Shown: one piece after another, positions 1 to 8,713 of the stretch
Position numbering within the stretch: position 1 is the stretch's first letter
Layout: the number at the start of each line of letters is the position of its first letter
From: JAXGMQ01 sp964613055
GTDB lineage: Bacteria; Caldisericota; Caldisericia; JAAYUI01
DNA length: 64,000 nt
NCBI GenBank assembly: GCA_964613055.1
Contig: CAZTGD010000003.1
Span: forward strand, 36,887 to 100,886
Direction: 5' to 3'
Made by a program: the position numbers and the translations under genes
Notes under the pieces: generated by a model
The model's database searches: none
What the model was told of the DNA's origin: nothing
What the model saw: the letters and a program-made list of their open reading frames with translations, nothing else

Positions 1-2
1 AT

Positions 3-206
3 TCCATATCGACATTACCTTCATATAGAGGAAAAGGGTTTGGACTTTGGATGACAGTAGTACCATTGTTGAGTGCAAAATCTAAAAGGATAGAATACTC
101 AGTTCTTCAAGCAACAGACAAATCCGTTAATATCTACAGAAAACTGCGATTTATCGAGATATGTAAGTATGGTTTTTGGCGTAGAGAGTTGAATAAGAGT
201 AGTTAG
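3..206 (+). CDS. GNAT-family N-acetyltransferase, C-terminal part (5' end outside window)
   Basis: The frame is open from the window edge and stops at TAG 204-206, leaving the last 67 residues. A Y-R-G-K-G-F-G stretch (visible residues 8-14) matches the acetyl-CoA pyrophosphate-binding loop of GNAT enzymes (R/Q-x-x-G-x-G/A), and S-V-N-I-Y-R-K-L-R-F further on matches the family's C-terminal Y-x-x-x-G-F region, with R in place of G. GNAT enzymes move an acyl group from acyl-CoA to an amine; the substrate cannot be told from this fragment. The fragment is short, so the family call rests on these two motifs and their normal spacing. Confidence 0.72.
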   Translation, partial: SISTLPSYRGKGFGLWMTVVPLLSAKSKRIEYSVLQATDKSVNIYRKLRFIEICKYGFWRRELNKSS

Positions 207-343
207 AGAAGTTTAAATTAAAGGTTGATTATTAATTTGAATTATTTCAATATTAGACATTTTTGTATATTTTTACTCAGTTGTTGTTGTTTAAAGTATT
301 GTTACGTTATTAATTTTCTGAAACTTGTAAAGGAATTGCCGTA

Positions 344-371
344 TTGACAGGTACCAAACGAAGTGGATAAT
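344..371 (+). promoter_or_regulatory. Promoter placing the start codon at +1 (leaderless)
   Basis: A perfect -35 TTGACA (344-349), a 16-bp spacer and a GATAAT -10 (366-371) lie directly before ATG 378, with only 6 bases between the -10 and the start codon. Transcription would therefore begin at or within a base or two of the ATG. There is no Shine-Dalgarno site between them. An upstream in-frame GTG at 363 lies inside the promoter and is unlikely to be used. Confidence 0.65.
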
Positions 372-377
372 AATAGC

Positions 378-1982
378 ATGCGGAAGTGGATGATTTCTCT
401 GGCAATGCTGACCTTTTTTTCTGCTATGCAGGTTATCTCAGCATATCCAAAAATTGACCTGAATAACCAATCACGCTGGTTATGTGAAGGGGGGAATGGA
501 AGTGGGAGTTCTTATTGCGATTCTACAGTCCATTTTCCATTCTCTGTTACATGGGATGCTATTGTTCCTCAAGCTCATTGTGTTCTGTCGTTTGAAAAGT
601 TTTTTGCTGTAGTTAGAGCAGGTGAAGTGTTGGTTTATCAGGAAGGGATCGATGACTTACAATATAGCATCACTGTTGATAATGTCTGTGTACCTTGTAT
701 TTATGATGGTGATCTTTATTCAGTCAGTGGCAAGGAGTTGATAGCGACTAAATTATCAAACGGATCGATTTCATCTAGTATTAATATGGATTATGGTGAA
801 CCAGAATACCTTGTGCCATCAGAAGAGTTTCTTTTGGTTGTCACAAGTGATAGCTATTTACTAAGCGTTCGGGATGGTGTTATTAACAATGAAAAACAAA
901 TACCTGAAAGAGTAACAACCAGTCCAATTGTATCAAAGGGTGTAATAGCAATAGCATGCAGTGATTTCAATATTCACGTATTCGACTATGAGTTAGAACA
1001 TATAGCAACCAGCTCTACTGTTGGTGATATAATCGATATGGTACTGGTTAACGATGATTGCATTGTTGTATGTCGTAAACGAGGAGGAGTGATTGCACTC
1101 AATCCAAAAACTGCCAAACAGATATGGAATAATAAATACCCCACTGGTAGAAATGTACATCTTGTAAGTGACGGGAAACGTGTATTCCTGATGAGAGAGG
1201 ACAGCGGAATTGCCTGTATAAGACCAGATGGAAGAACAGCTTGGGTTAATAGGATGCTTTCTCCAAGCTATAGTGGTGTTTCAGGAAGGCTTCTTTTTGT
1301 TGCAACCAGAGATGGAGCGTTGTACCCAGTACAGATATCTACTGGTCAGGAGGGTATATCATACCAAACCCCTGGTAACCTGACTGCCATGCCAACAATA
1401 CTCAGAGATTCTGCATTTCTTATTTGTGGTTCTAGAATCATTCGACTGAGTACATCTAGATACGGTGTTTACTTAGGTTTCGAAGGAGATTTTGATTTCG
1501 ACCGATTATGTCCGAATAAAGTTTATATGCGCCCCATAAATGTTATCAATCTTACAGACAATACCGTTAGCGTTAGAATATTCTGTAAAGTAAGAAACAC
1601 ATCAATCTCTGAGACATCATTTGAGATTAGTCCAAACCAGGAGATAGCCCTGGATATGATTGTCAGTACTCTCGGTACGCTAGACCTTTATGAGAGAGGA
1701 GAGGTGATCGTTGACACTCCATCATACAGATATCGATTGGGTATCCAGTATAGAGTGAAGCAAATTCCTGGGGACTGCAACCTGGATTGCATTGTAGATG
1801 TAATGGATTTTTTTATTATGGGTACCTGCATAGGGAAGCGTTCCTATCACCAAGGTTACAGAGTTGAGTGCGATTTTGATGGAAACGGTATTATCAACGA
1901 ACTTGACGCAGATTACATAAACAATAACTTCGGAGTAACTTGGTCAATTGACGCAATTCAGTTGCCACCAAGAGAAAAATAA
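378..1982 (+). CDS. Exported PQQ-like beta-propeller protein with C-terminal dockerin-like module
   Basis: A basic N-terminus followed by a hydrophobic stretch ending near A-Y-P-K looks like a signal peptide. The body contains short repeats with the sense of PQQ/WD-type propeller blades, for example G-G-V-I-A-L-N-P-K-T-A-K-Q-I-W-N and G-I-A-C-I-R-P-D-G-R-T-A-W. The last 60 residues carry two calcium-loop segments, G-D-C-N-L-D-C-I-V-D and C-D-F-D-G-N-G-I-I-N-E-L-D, the pattern of a type I dockerin. ATG 378 is preferred over GTG 363 because of the promoter position and the better signal peptide. The gene is convergent with the next one, 11 bases apart. It probably acts outside the membrane and could dock onto a cohesin domain; no catalytic residues are recognisable. 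Confidence 0.7.
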   Translation: MRKWMISLAMLTFFSAMQVISAYPKIDLNNQSRWLCEGGNGSGSSYCDSTVHFPFSVTWDAIVPQAHCVLSFEKFFAVVRAGEVLVYQEGIDDLQYSITVDNVCVPCIYDGDLYSVSGKELIATKLSNGSISSSINMDYGEPEYLVPSEEFLLVVTSDSYLLSVRDGVINNEKQIPERVTTSPIVSKGVIAIACSDFNIHVFDYELEHIATSSTVGDIIDMVLVNDDCIVVCRKRGGVIALNPKTAKQIWNNKYPTGRNVHLVSDGKRVFLMREDSGIACIRPDGRTAWVNRMLSPSYSGVSGRLLFVATRDGALYPVQISTGQEGISYQTPGNLTAMPTILRDSAFLICGSRIIRLSTSRYGVYLGFEGDFDFDRLCPNKVYMRPINVINLTDNTVSVRIFCKVRNTSISETSFEISPNQEIALDMIVSTLGTLDLYERGEVIVDTPSYRYRLGIQYRVKQIPGDCNLDCIVDVMDFFIMGTCIGKRSYHQGYRVECDFDGNGIINELDADYINNNFGVTWSIDAIQLPPREK

Positions 1983-1993
1983 CTCAAATTGGC

Positions 1994-2983
1994 TCAAGGT
2001 GTGGGTTCTGGTTCCTCAAAGGTTGTTTTCTTGCTTACTTTAAGATGATGCATATCGACCTTCCCCCCAAGGATCTTGAATTCTAGATAAGAAGGTCTTT
2101 TATTTTCCTCCCAGGATACGTTGATTATCTTCCTTTCCTCTGGTTCAAGCTTAAAGATATCTACATCGTAGGATTCACTATATCCGACAACCGGTTCAAC
2201 ATATAAAACACGGTCAAGTGTGTTTGTAACTGCTATAGATCCTGGATCACTTATTGTACGTGGACTAAATTGAATACCTGATGGTACATTTACAGTAACA
2301 GGATACTCCATTGTCTCTATTAAAATGGGAGATTCTTTTGCAGTGTTGATTAGTAGCATACTGTTCCAGAGTCCGGCAATATTAGCAATAGAGCTACTCC
2401 TAACGAAAAATACTCCTAGATCTCCAGGGAAAACCGTTTGTTTTCTTGGAATCACGTATATCCATGGATCAAGGGTTTCATACTCAAGAACGACCTTTTG
2501 TTGCATTGGATTAGCTACAATAACTTGAAGTATCTGGCCGGGAAGCATCTCAAGTGACCGTGGAACCAACGTTATCTCTGGTTGTTCATTGCTTATGAAA
2601 AGCATGACATTCATTGGGCAACTGACACCAACCTTCTTTTTATTGAGTGTTTCCCAAATATGTATTGTTGTTTTGTATTCACCTTCTTCAAGATCCCCAG
2701 TACTAATGGTTACTTTGAGATCCTCACTTATATCTGGGCCAACAACACCCTTTTCGGGTTCTATTGAAACCCAACTGGCATCCTTTTCAATTATGTACCT
2801 TTGGTAGTATTCTAAGCCACCAAGAAGGTTTACTGATTTTTCAATCTCTGTACCGGGTGGGATTGTGAGTTGGATAGTATCTGAATCAAGAATAAACCTT
2901 CCACCTGCATAGAGTGGTAAGCTAGATACCACAAGAACGATTGTTACAATTGCAAATAGAGAAACTGTACGTATAACTTTCAT
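1994..2983 (-). CDS. Exported BACON-like beta-sandwich protein, function unknown
   Basis: The 329-residue product begins with M-K-V-I-R-T and a hydrophobic signal segment. The segment A-S-W-V-S-I-E-P-E-K-G followed by L-E-E-G-E-Y-K-T-T-I-H-I matches the signature of BACON-type Ig-like domains (W-L-x-x-x-P-x-x-G, then L-x-x-G-x-Y). A second similar unit seems to follow around residues 140-230. There are no enzyme motifs. The in-frame TTG at 3001 lies inside the promoter, so ATG 2983 is the likely start. The gene is divergent from the 3249 gene across 265 bp and convergent with the propeller gene. It is probably a periplasmic or surface adhesion/binding protein, but this is inferred only from the fold type. 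Confidence 0.55.
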   Translation of the reverse strand: MKVIRTVSLFAIVTIVLVVSSLPLYAGGRFILDSDTIQLTIPPGTEIEKSVNLLGGLEYYQRYIIEKDASWVSIEPEKGVVGPDISEDLKVTISTGDLEEGEYKTTIHIWETLNKKKVGVSCPMNVMLFISNEQPEITLVPRSLEMLPGQILQVIVANPMQQKVVLEYETLDPWIYVIPRKQTVFPGDLGVFFVRSSSIANIAGLWNSMLLINTAKESPILIETMEYPVTVNVPSGIQFSPRTISDPGSIAVTNTLDRVLYVEPVVGYSESYDVDIFKLEPEERKIINVSWEENKRPSYLEFKILGGKVDMHHLKVSKKTTFEEPEPTP

Positions 2984-2989
2984 ATGTAT

Positions 2990-3020
2990 ATTATATAGCA
3001 ACTTTGATATTGGTTCACAA
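2990..3020 (-). promoter_or_regulatory. Promoter for the BACON-like gene, leaderless arrangement
   Basis: Read on the minus strand, TTGTGA (3020-3015) is followed 17 bases later by TATATA (2997-2992), which overlaps a perfect TATAAT (2995-2990). The -10 ends 6-8 bases before ATG 2983. No Shine-Dalgarno site is present. The remaining DNA up to 3248 holds nothing else recognisable except the ribosome site of the next gene. Confidence 0.55.
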
Positions 3021-3248
3021 GTTACAAGAGATTAGCATTCTTTAGTGGTGAGAATAATATACCATTTCAATGAAATTGATGAAACATTTGTTGTTGTGGG
3101 GGGTATCTGCTTCCTTGACTATCATCCATAGATAATTGGTTTATCGATATATAAAAAATATCAAATACAGACTAACTTATCCCTGTTGATTATCTTTGCT
3201 ATTTACATAATAATGAATGCTACGACGTAGCTGTTATAGGAGGTATTA

Positions 3249-6092
3249 ATGAGGCGAGTGCTAATTACGTTTGTCTGTGCTGTTGTTATCATGTCAACTA
3301 TTCCAGTAACTAATGTGTTGACATCTGATTCAAGCCCAGAGGTAAGGTTTGTATTATTGGGTACACCGTTGTGTAAATCAAACTTTTTATGTTGGGAGAT
3401 AGTACCAGATACACTGAAGTATGAGATTATCAGAGATGAAGTACCAGTAGCGACTCTTTCATCTGGAGTCAACAGGTACATTGATTATGACCTGGAATTG
3501 ATAGATGGTAGTACTCACTATTACAAAGTTAGAGCGATAAATGATGAAGAAGTAATTATTGCCAAATCCCTTTCGACAGTTCTTACAAATACCTGTTACG
3601 ATGAGTCCGAATGCTATACAAATATGGAGTTTACTATAGATTCATACATGTACCGAGTTGATGGAGTGATGTTTGGCCCAATGGAGACTCCACCTCAGAT
3701 TATCGAGGGACGGACATTCCTGGTAATCAGGTTCGTTGCAGAAGCCGTCTCTGCTGAGATGGGATGGGTTGGTGAGGAGAGGAAGATCACAATCACTACT
3801 AAATCAGGAAGATTCATTGAGTTGTGGGTAGGCAAATCAGAAGCAAGGATAGATGGAAAGGTTACCCCGATCGATCCAGAAAATCCTGATGTAGTTCCGG
3901 TTATAAGCAATGGAAGAACCCTTTTACCACTTAGATTTGTTGGGGAACAACTAGGTGCAACTGGTGATAATGGGATTATCTGGCATGCAGAAGAGCGAAT
4001 GGTTGAACTCAATATCTTTGACGAAACATGTGTTTCCCCTTATCATTGGAGATTAGATGTCGATAGCATTGATAGAATACAAGGTTCCGTTTCCTGTTCT
4101 AATGAACTTGATGTGGAATTCTCTGTGATTACTGAAGATGCAGTGCCCGAAGATATTACTGAAGGTTCGAGGTTGTTAGTAACTGGGATAATGAGACCGG
4201 AACTGCAGAATGGGATTCCAATTATTGACAGCGATTCAATAGATCTGATCGAAACACCTGATGATACCGACAACGTTATTGTAAAGGTCATTGAGATTTC
4301 GTGTGAAGAAAATAGGAATATACTAACCGTTGAAACACAGGATGGAGAAATAAAGAAATTTCAATCGAATGATTCAAACGCCTGCAGTCTATCTGCTGAT
4401 ACATGGCTGTTTATGTCAGTTGATGAGGATACGGTCTATGATTGGAACCATGTAGTAGATGAGGTCGTTCCTTCAGCAAGCAAGGAATTTGGTCCAGAAC
4501 TCATGAAGGTTACTGAGATAGATCTTCAACAGAGTGTTATCAGATGCAAAGCACCAGATGAATACTACAAGGATTGGCGTTCTGCTGAGGTGCATGTTTT
4601 CAGGATTAGAGAACCTGATCTAGTCGAAGACATCGAAGAGCTCAGATGTTATAATGTGTGGTATAAAGTTGACCAAATGAATAGAGTTTTTCTTACAAAG
4701 ATTGAAAGGATCGATTGTCCTGCTCAATTCACAGTCGAATTCACACGTGTGCCTGAGGTCGTTATGAGTGGGACGGGTGACAGGATAAAGGTCAAGATAA
4801 CCAATAACAATGAGTTCCCAAGACGCTACAAACCCATATTCCGTTCAGAGGAATTCGATGGCTACTTCAAACCCGAAAGGGATGAGATCGAGATAAATCC
4901 TGGTGAAAGTGATATATTCAATATGAATTTCGCTGGTAGTTACCACATGGAAGGAGTGGTCAAGTTCGAGGCAGGTGCCAGCTGTGGGGATATTGAGGTT
5001 GTAAAGGGATTTGAAGTACTATTTGAGAAACCATCTGTTGAGATAGTAGACATCCCGTATGTTGTCAAGATAACGAAAGGTGGCTATGACTCATTTAATT
5101 TTGATGTGATCAACCATAGCAACAAAAGACTAAAAGTTGATAATTATGTTAATGCACCTGATTTTCCAGGTAAGATCTTCCCAGCAAATGAGTATTACTA
5201 TATAAACCCTCATGAATCCAGGGAATTCAAGATCAAAGTTCATTGGAATATTGACGTTGAATTTGGGTCAAAGCACAATGTTGAATATGGTGTATCCTTT
5301 GGAGATTTCATTGATAAATCTACAGTTACACTTCAGTGTATAAGTGACCTTTATCCGGATATAGATGTGCTCTATATGTGGAATAAGGATGGTAATCTTA
5401 AGATTGTTGGAGAAGTAAACTGGAAAGGACTAGAACCAAAAGGTATATTTGTTGATTGGGATGAATTTGAGGATTGGGATGAACAAAGACTACTTGATAT
5501 GAATATGTGCTATTGGGAAGCGATAGAAGGTTTTCCAGTTGAACATGATTATCATATTCAAGGACAACATATGTTTGTGATAAAGGCTGAAGCCGTATCT
5601 GGAGAAATAGGATATGTTTCTGGTCTTTTGTGGTTTGGTATTTATCCTGAGCCTTATCTTACTGATGTGGTTAGAGATGAGAATAAACCAAAGGTCTTTG
5701 AGATAGAGGGATTTGTAGATTGGAAACAATATGAACCTGGTACAGTTGGTACTTTTTGGGATGATTATAAAATAACATATGGGTTTCCATGCACATACAC
5801 AGCAAAGAAAGTACAATCGTTACATATTGGTATTATGATCGTTAAAGCGAAAACGGGAGAACAAGGTTATTACATTCTGTGGATTCAAGGTTTCTTATCG
5901 GTAATGGGATTAGATTCTCTAATTCTGCCTTTGAATAAATTTAACCCCCGAATTCAGGATAGGTTAGTCAGGGAAAGGATAGGAAGATATGAGGACATAC
6001 ATAACGCTCACATTGACTATATGCGTGTTATTGATGATGATCCCGCAGAATTTGACCCAGACAGTCGCACTGGAGGGCGATACTTCCCCTGA
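3249..6092 (+). CDS. Exported Fn3-stalk domain protein with degenerate PKD-like repeats (paralogue 1)
   Basis: A strong AGGAGG lies 7 bases before ATG 3249. A signal peptide (residues 1-25) is followed by an Fn3-like unit (about 30-115, with the Y-E-I-I-R-D and Y-Y-K-V-R-A strands). Next comes a two-part stalk domain (about 125-260) with the marks G-P-M-E-T-P-P, R-T-F-L-V-I-R-F-V-A-E, I-D-P-E-N-P-D-V-V-P and G-R-T-L-L-P-L-R-F-V-G-E-Q-L-G-A. An OB-like strand region and beta-sandwich repeats follow. Two decayed PKD-like units near the C-terminus keep V-D-W-D-E-F but have lost the usual W-G-D-G. The 3' end overlaps the next gene by 104 bp, and the last 35 residues are read from that gene's signal-peptide region, so the original C-terminus seems to have been lost. 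Stalk domains are structural; no enzyme activity is claimed. Confidence 0.75.
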   Translation: MRRVLITFVCAVVIMSTIPVTNVLTSDSSPEVRFVLLGTPLCKSNFLCWEIVPDTLKYEIIRDEVPVATLSSGVNRYIDYDLELIDGSTHYYKVRAINDEEVIIAKSLSTVLTNTCYDESECYTNMEFTIDSYMYRVDGVMFGPMETPPQIIEGRTFLVIRFVAEAVSAEMGWVGEERKITITTKSGRFIELWVGKSEARIDGKVTPIDPENPDVVPVISNGRTLLPLRFVGEQLGATGDNGIIWHAEERMVELNIFDETCVSPYHWRLDVDSIDRIQGSVSCSNELDVEFSVITEDAVPEDITEGSRLLVTGIMRPELQNGIPIIDSDSIDLIETPDDTDNVIVKVIEISCEENRNILTVETQDGEIKKFQSNDSNACSLSADTWLFMSVDEDTVYDWNHVVDEVVPSASKEFGPELMKVTEIDLQQSVIRCKAPDEYYKDWRSAEVHVFRIREPDLVEDIEELRCYNVWYKVDQMNRVFLTKIERIDCPAQFTVEFTRVPEVVMSGTGDRIKVKITNNNEFPRRYKPIFRSEEFDGYFKPERDEIEINPGESDIFNMNFAGSYHMEGVVKFEAGASCGDIEVVKGFEVLFEKPSVEIVDIPYVVKITKGGYDSFNFDVINHSNKRLKVDNYVNAPDFPGKIFPANEYYYINPHESREFKIKVHWNIDVEFGSKHNVEYGVSFGDFIDKSTVTLQCISDLYPDIDVLYMWNKDGNLKIVGEVNWKGLEPKGIFVDWDEFEDWDEQRLLDMNMCYWEAIEGFPVEHDYHIQGQHMFVIKAEAVSGEIGYVSGLLWFGIYPEPYLTDVVRDENKPKVFEIEGFVDWKQYEPGTVGTFWDDYKITYGFPCTYTAKKVQSLHIGIMIVKAKTGEQGYYILWIQGFLSVMGLDSLILPLNKFNPRIQDRLVRERIGRYEDIHNAHIDYMRVIDDDPAEFDPDSRTGGRYFP

Positions 6093-8637
6093 TAATGCAA
6101 TCTTTGGGTTACAGATACTTCCAGCCTGTGATAGCATTCAACTATCCTGGCAGAATTATGTTGGTGCAACCAGTTATCAGATAGTTCGTGATGGCAAGGT
6201 TCTAGCCCAGGCAGGTGAAGCGGAGAGTATATGGATTGATGATGACCATGGTGGTAATGAGCATACATACCAGATCAGAGCGATAGGTGGTATGAATAAA
6301 GTGATGGCGGAATCATGGGAGATAACAGGCAAACCGAATTGCAGTGATTATTCTGAAAGCGATACGGTGCTTGAATACACTCTGGGTTCAGCCATGTATA
6401 CAGTCAATGGACACACAAAAGGACCTATGGATGCAACACCTGAGATAGCCAATGGTCGAATGTTCCTTGTTATCAGATACGTAACACAGGAGGTTGGAGC
6501 GCTTCTCGATTGGGTTGCCTCAGAACGAAAACTGGTGATTACAACACAAAGCAGTAAGGTGATCGAATTATGGGTTGATAAACCAGAAGCGAGAGTAGAT
6601 GGAGTAAAAATGATGATCGACCCTCAAGATCCAAATGTAGTACCCTATATCAACAATGGCAGAACCCTATTACCGATGAGATATGTTGCAGAACAGCTTG
6701 GGGCAACAGATGAAAAGGACATTGTTTGGAATGGGGAGACCAAATCTGTTACATTAATGATACCAAAGACTGATGCTACAAAACCAAAGGTTTCGTGCTT
6801 GACTGTATTAAATGCGGACGAGAGTAGGTGGCTTCTGGAGTGCATCGATAGCAATCGCAATCATGTCAATGTATTGCTCAATTCAAATAACTCCGGACTC
6901 AGTTCGAACCTTGGTTTGGGAGATATGATAAAGATTTCCGGTGAACCTGTTGTGGTAAACAAATTCACTGTAGAGATAGAACCCGCATTGATAGAAGCGA
7001 TTAGTCAAGAAGTGTCAATTGTAAAGGGTTTTCCTTCTCAAGTGAAAGATGGTAAACTAAAGTTTGCTTCAGATCCAGGAAATACTTATTCATATGATGA
7101 TGCAATATCTGCAATCGAGTCTTCTGAGAATAAGTATGCGATTAAGATTGCCACCAGCAGTGATAGTAGTCATATCCTTTGGTGGGAACCCGTAGCTCTT
7201 GATTCCATAAAAACATCAACAAATATCATTACGAATTCTGTCTTTGTCAGCAGAATCGATCATGACAAGAAAAGACTCGAGGTCAGATATGATGATGGAG
7301 AGATAAGATACAAGGACTGGATGTACTTCCCCATTGGTTTCAAGTTTGAAAAGCTTGACCTGACATTTTGTTATCTGGTTAATTTTTCAATTAACTATCT
7401 TGGCAATCGAATAGCAAAGCCATTAATAAAGCAAGGAGATTGCCTTGTACCTTTTGACATTGAGTCTCTTACCGGCCCAAGGCTTCTTTATCCAGAAGCG
7501 AAAAGTTATAGAGAGTTTAATATAATAAACAGCGATGAAAAAAACAGAGATTACGAAGTGACATTTACCATTGAATCCAATGATGTCGAAACGGAATTAC
7601 AGAGAGAATATGTCAAGGTGGAGAAGAATGATTACCTGACTGTCAGCTATCCTTTTACAGCACCAGCAACTACCGGCGATTTCACAGTTACCTTAACTGT
7701 ACAAACTGGGACGACCATCAAGTCATCATCTGTAGATATGAGGTGCGAGGACATCGATTTCACTATAGGGCTTACTTCGTCTAAGAATGAATACCCATTG
7801 AATGAGGAAGTGGAGTTGATGCTTAAGGTAACCAACAGATTCGATTGTCCACTTCCCATTACATTCCAGTGGTCTGTTACTGATAATGCGCTTGATATAC
7901 CACTAGACTGGGAAAAGGAAACTGTACCAGAGAAGTACACATTGGAGCATATGCTTAATGTTTATTGGTTGGATGTCGCTTCAGTAGGCGAACAGGTCTC
8001 CCTTTCCGTCGAGGTTGAAAGTCAGTATGCTTCAGAATCATCTGCTATAACACTCACTCCAACTGATTACATCCCTCCGATAATTACCATTCAATCACTA
8101 GATAATACAAAGGAGAAGATAACCTCGATATTTGGAGAGGTTGATTGGCTCAGGTTAGAACCCGAAAAGATTATCGTTGATTGGGGTGATGGTCAGATAA
8201 GTGAAGGTAAAAATTTTCCGTTTGACCATCAGTATGAATCTTGGGGAGAGTATAGCATTAACATACAGGCTGTTAGTGTTGAAGGAGCTGTTGGAGAATG
8301 GTCCGATAAATACGCATGTCAGAAACCACCACCACAACCCCCAGAAATAACAAAAGTTGAAGTATTTGAAACCATGCCGAAGGATTACGCTATCAGGATG
8401 AAGGTGAATGTTGATTGGAAGGATGCCTCTGAGCCTGGTATGATTGTAATTGATTGGGGACATGACGATATTACCAAACACGAAACATCGTCAATATCAC
8501 ATGTATTCCCGAGGGAAAGTGGCACCTATATAGTTGAGATGAAGGCTGTGACAAAGAACGGGTCAGTGGAATCTGATAGTGTTAAGTACAAGTTCGTTGT
8601 ACTGCAGAGGATGATACTGGCAGTAAGGATTGAATAG
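5989..8637 (+). CDS. Exported Fn3-stalk-PKD protein (paralogue 2)
   Basis: ATG 5989 has GGAAG upstream and begins a clear signal peptide (M-R-T-Y-I-T-L-T-L-T-I-C). The order is Fn3-like (about 35-115), stalk domain (about 128-258, with G-P-M-D-A-T-P and G-R-T-L-L-P-M-R-Y-V-A-E-Q-L-G-A), an OB-like unit (C-L-T-V-L-N-A-D-E-S-R-W-L-L-E-C onwards), a middle beta-rich region, and two C-terminal PKD units. The first PKD unit is complete (V-D-W-G-D-G, then F-D-H-Q-Y-E-S-W-G-E-Y-S-I) and the second reads I-D-W-G-H-D. A P-P-P-Q-P-P-E linker joins them. The start lies inside the previous gene, so the two are probably co-transcribed. It is probably a surface or matrix protein; its ligand is unknown. Confidence 0.8.
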   Translation: MRTYITLTLTICVLLMMIPQNLTQTVALEGDTSPDNAIFGLQILPACDSIQLSWQNYVGATSYQIVRDGKVLAQAGEAESIWIDDDHGGNEHTYQIRAIGGMNKVMAESWEITGKPNCSDYSESDTVLEYTLGSAMYTVNGHTKGPMDATPEIANGRMFLVIRYVTQEVGALLDWVASERKLVITTQSSKVIELWVDKPEARVDGVKMMIDPQDPNVVPYINNGRTLLPMRYVAEQLGATDEKDIVWNGETKSVTLMIPKTDATKPKVSCLTVLNADESRWLLECIDSNRNHVNVLLNSNNSGLSSNLGLGDMIKISGEPVVVNKFTVEIEPALIEAISQEVSIVKGFPSQVKDGKLKFASDPGNTYSYDDAISAIESSENKYAIKIATSSDSSHILWWEPVALDSIKTSTNIITNSVFVSRIDHDKKRLEVRYDDGEIRYKDWMYFPIGFKFEKLDLTFCYLVNFSINYLGNRIAKPLIKQGDCLVPFDIESLTGPRLLYPEAKSYREFNIINSDEKNRDYEVTFTIESNDVETELQREYVKVEKNDYLTVSYPFTAPATTGDFTVTLTVQTGTTIKSSSVDMRCEDIDFTIGLTSSKNEYPLNEEVELMLKVTNRFDCPLPITFQWSVTDNALDIPLDWEKETVPEKYTLEHMLNVYWLDVASVGEQVSLSVEVESQYASESSAITLTPTDYIPPIITIQSLDNTKEKITSIFGEVDWLRLEPEKIIVDWGDGQISEGKNFPFDHQYESWGEYSINIQAVSVEGAVGEWSDKYACQKPPPQPPEITKVEVFETMPKDYAIRMKVNVDWKDASEPGMIVIDWGHDDITKHETSSISHVFPRESGTYIVEMKAVTKNGSVESDSVKYKFVVLQRMILAVRIE

Positions 8638-8713
8638 ATAGGAATATCGATTTGTTTGAAACGATTTCATCGAACATGTTCGATGAATCGGAAACTGAAG
8701 GGAGTCGAAGGCT

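Noticed and set aside
3600..4020. Copper amine oxidase enzyme activity
   Set aside because: The domain only shares its name with the N-terminal domain of those enzymes; no catalytic domain, topaquinone motif or copper ligands are present.
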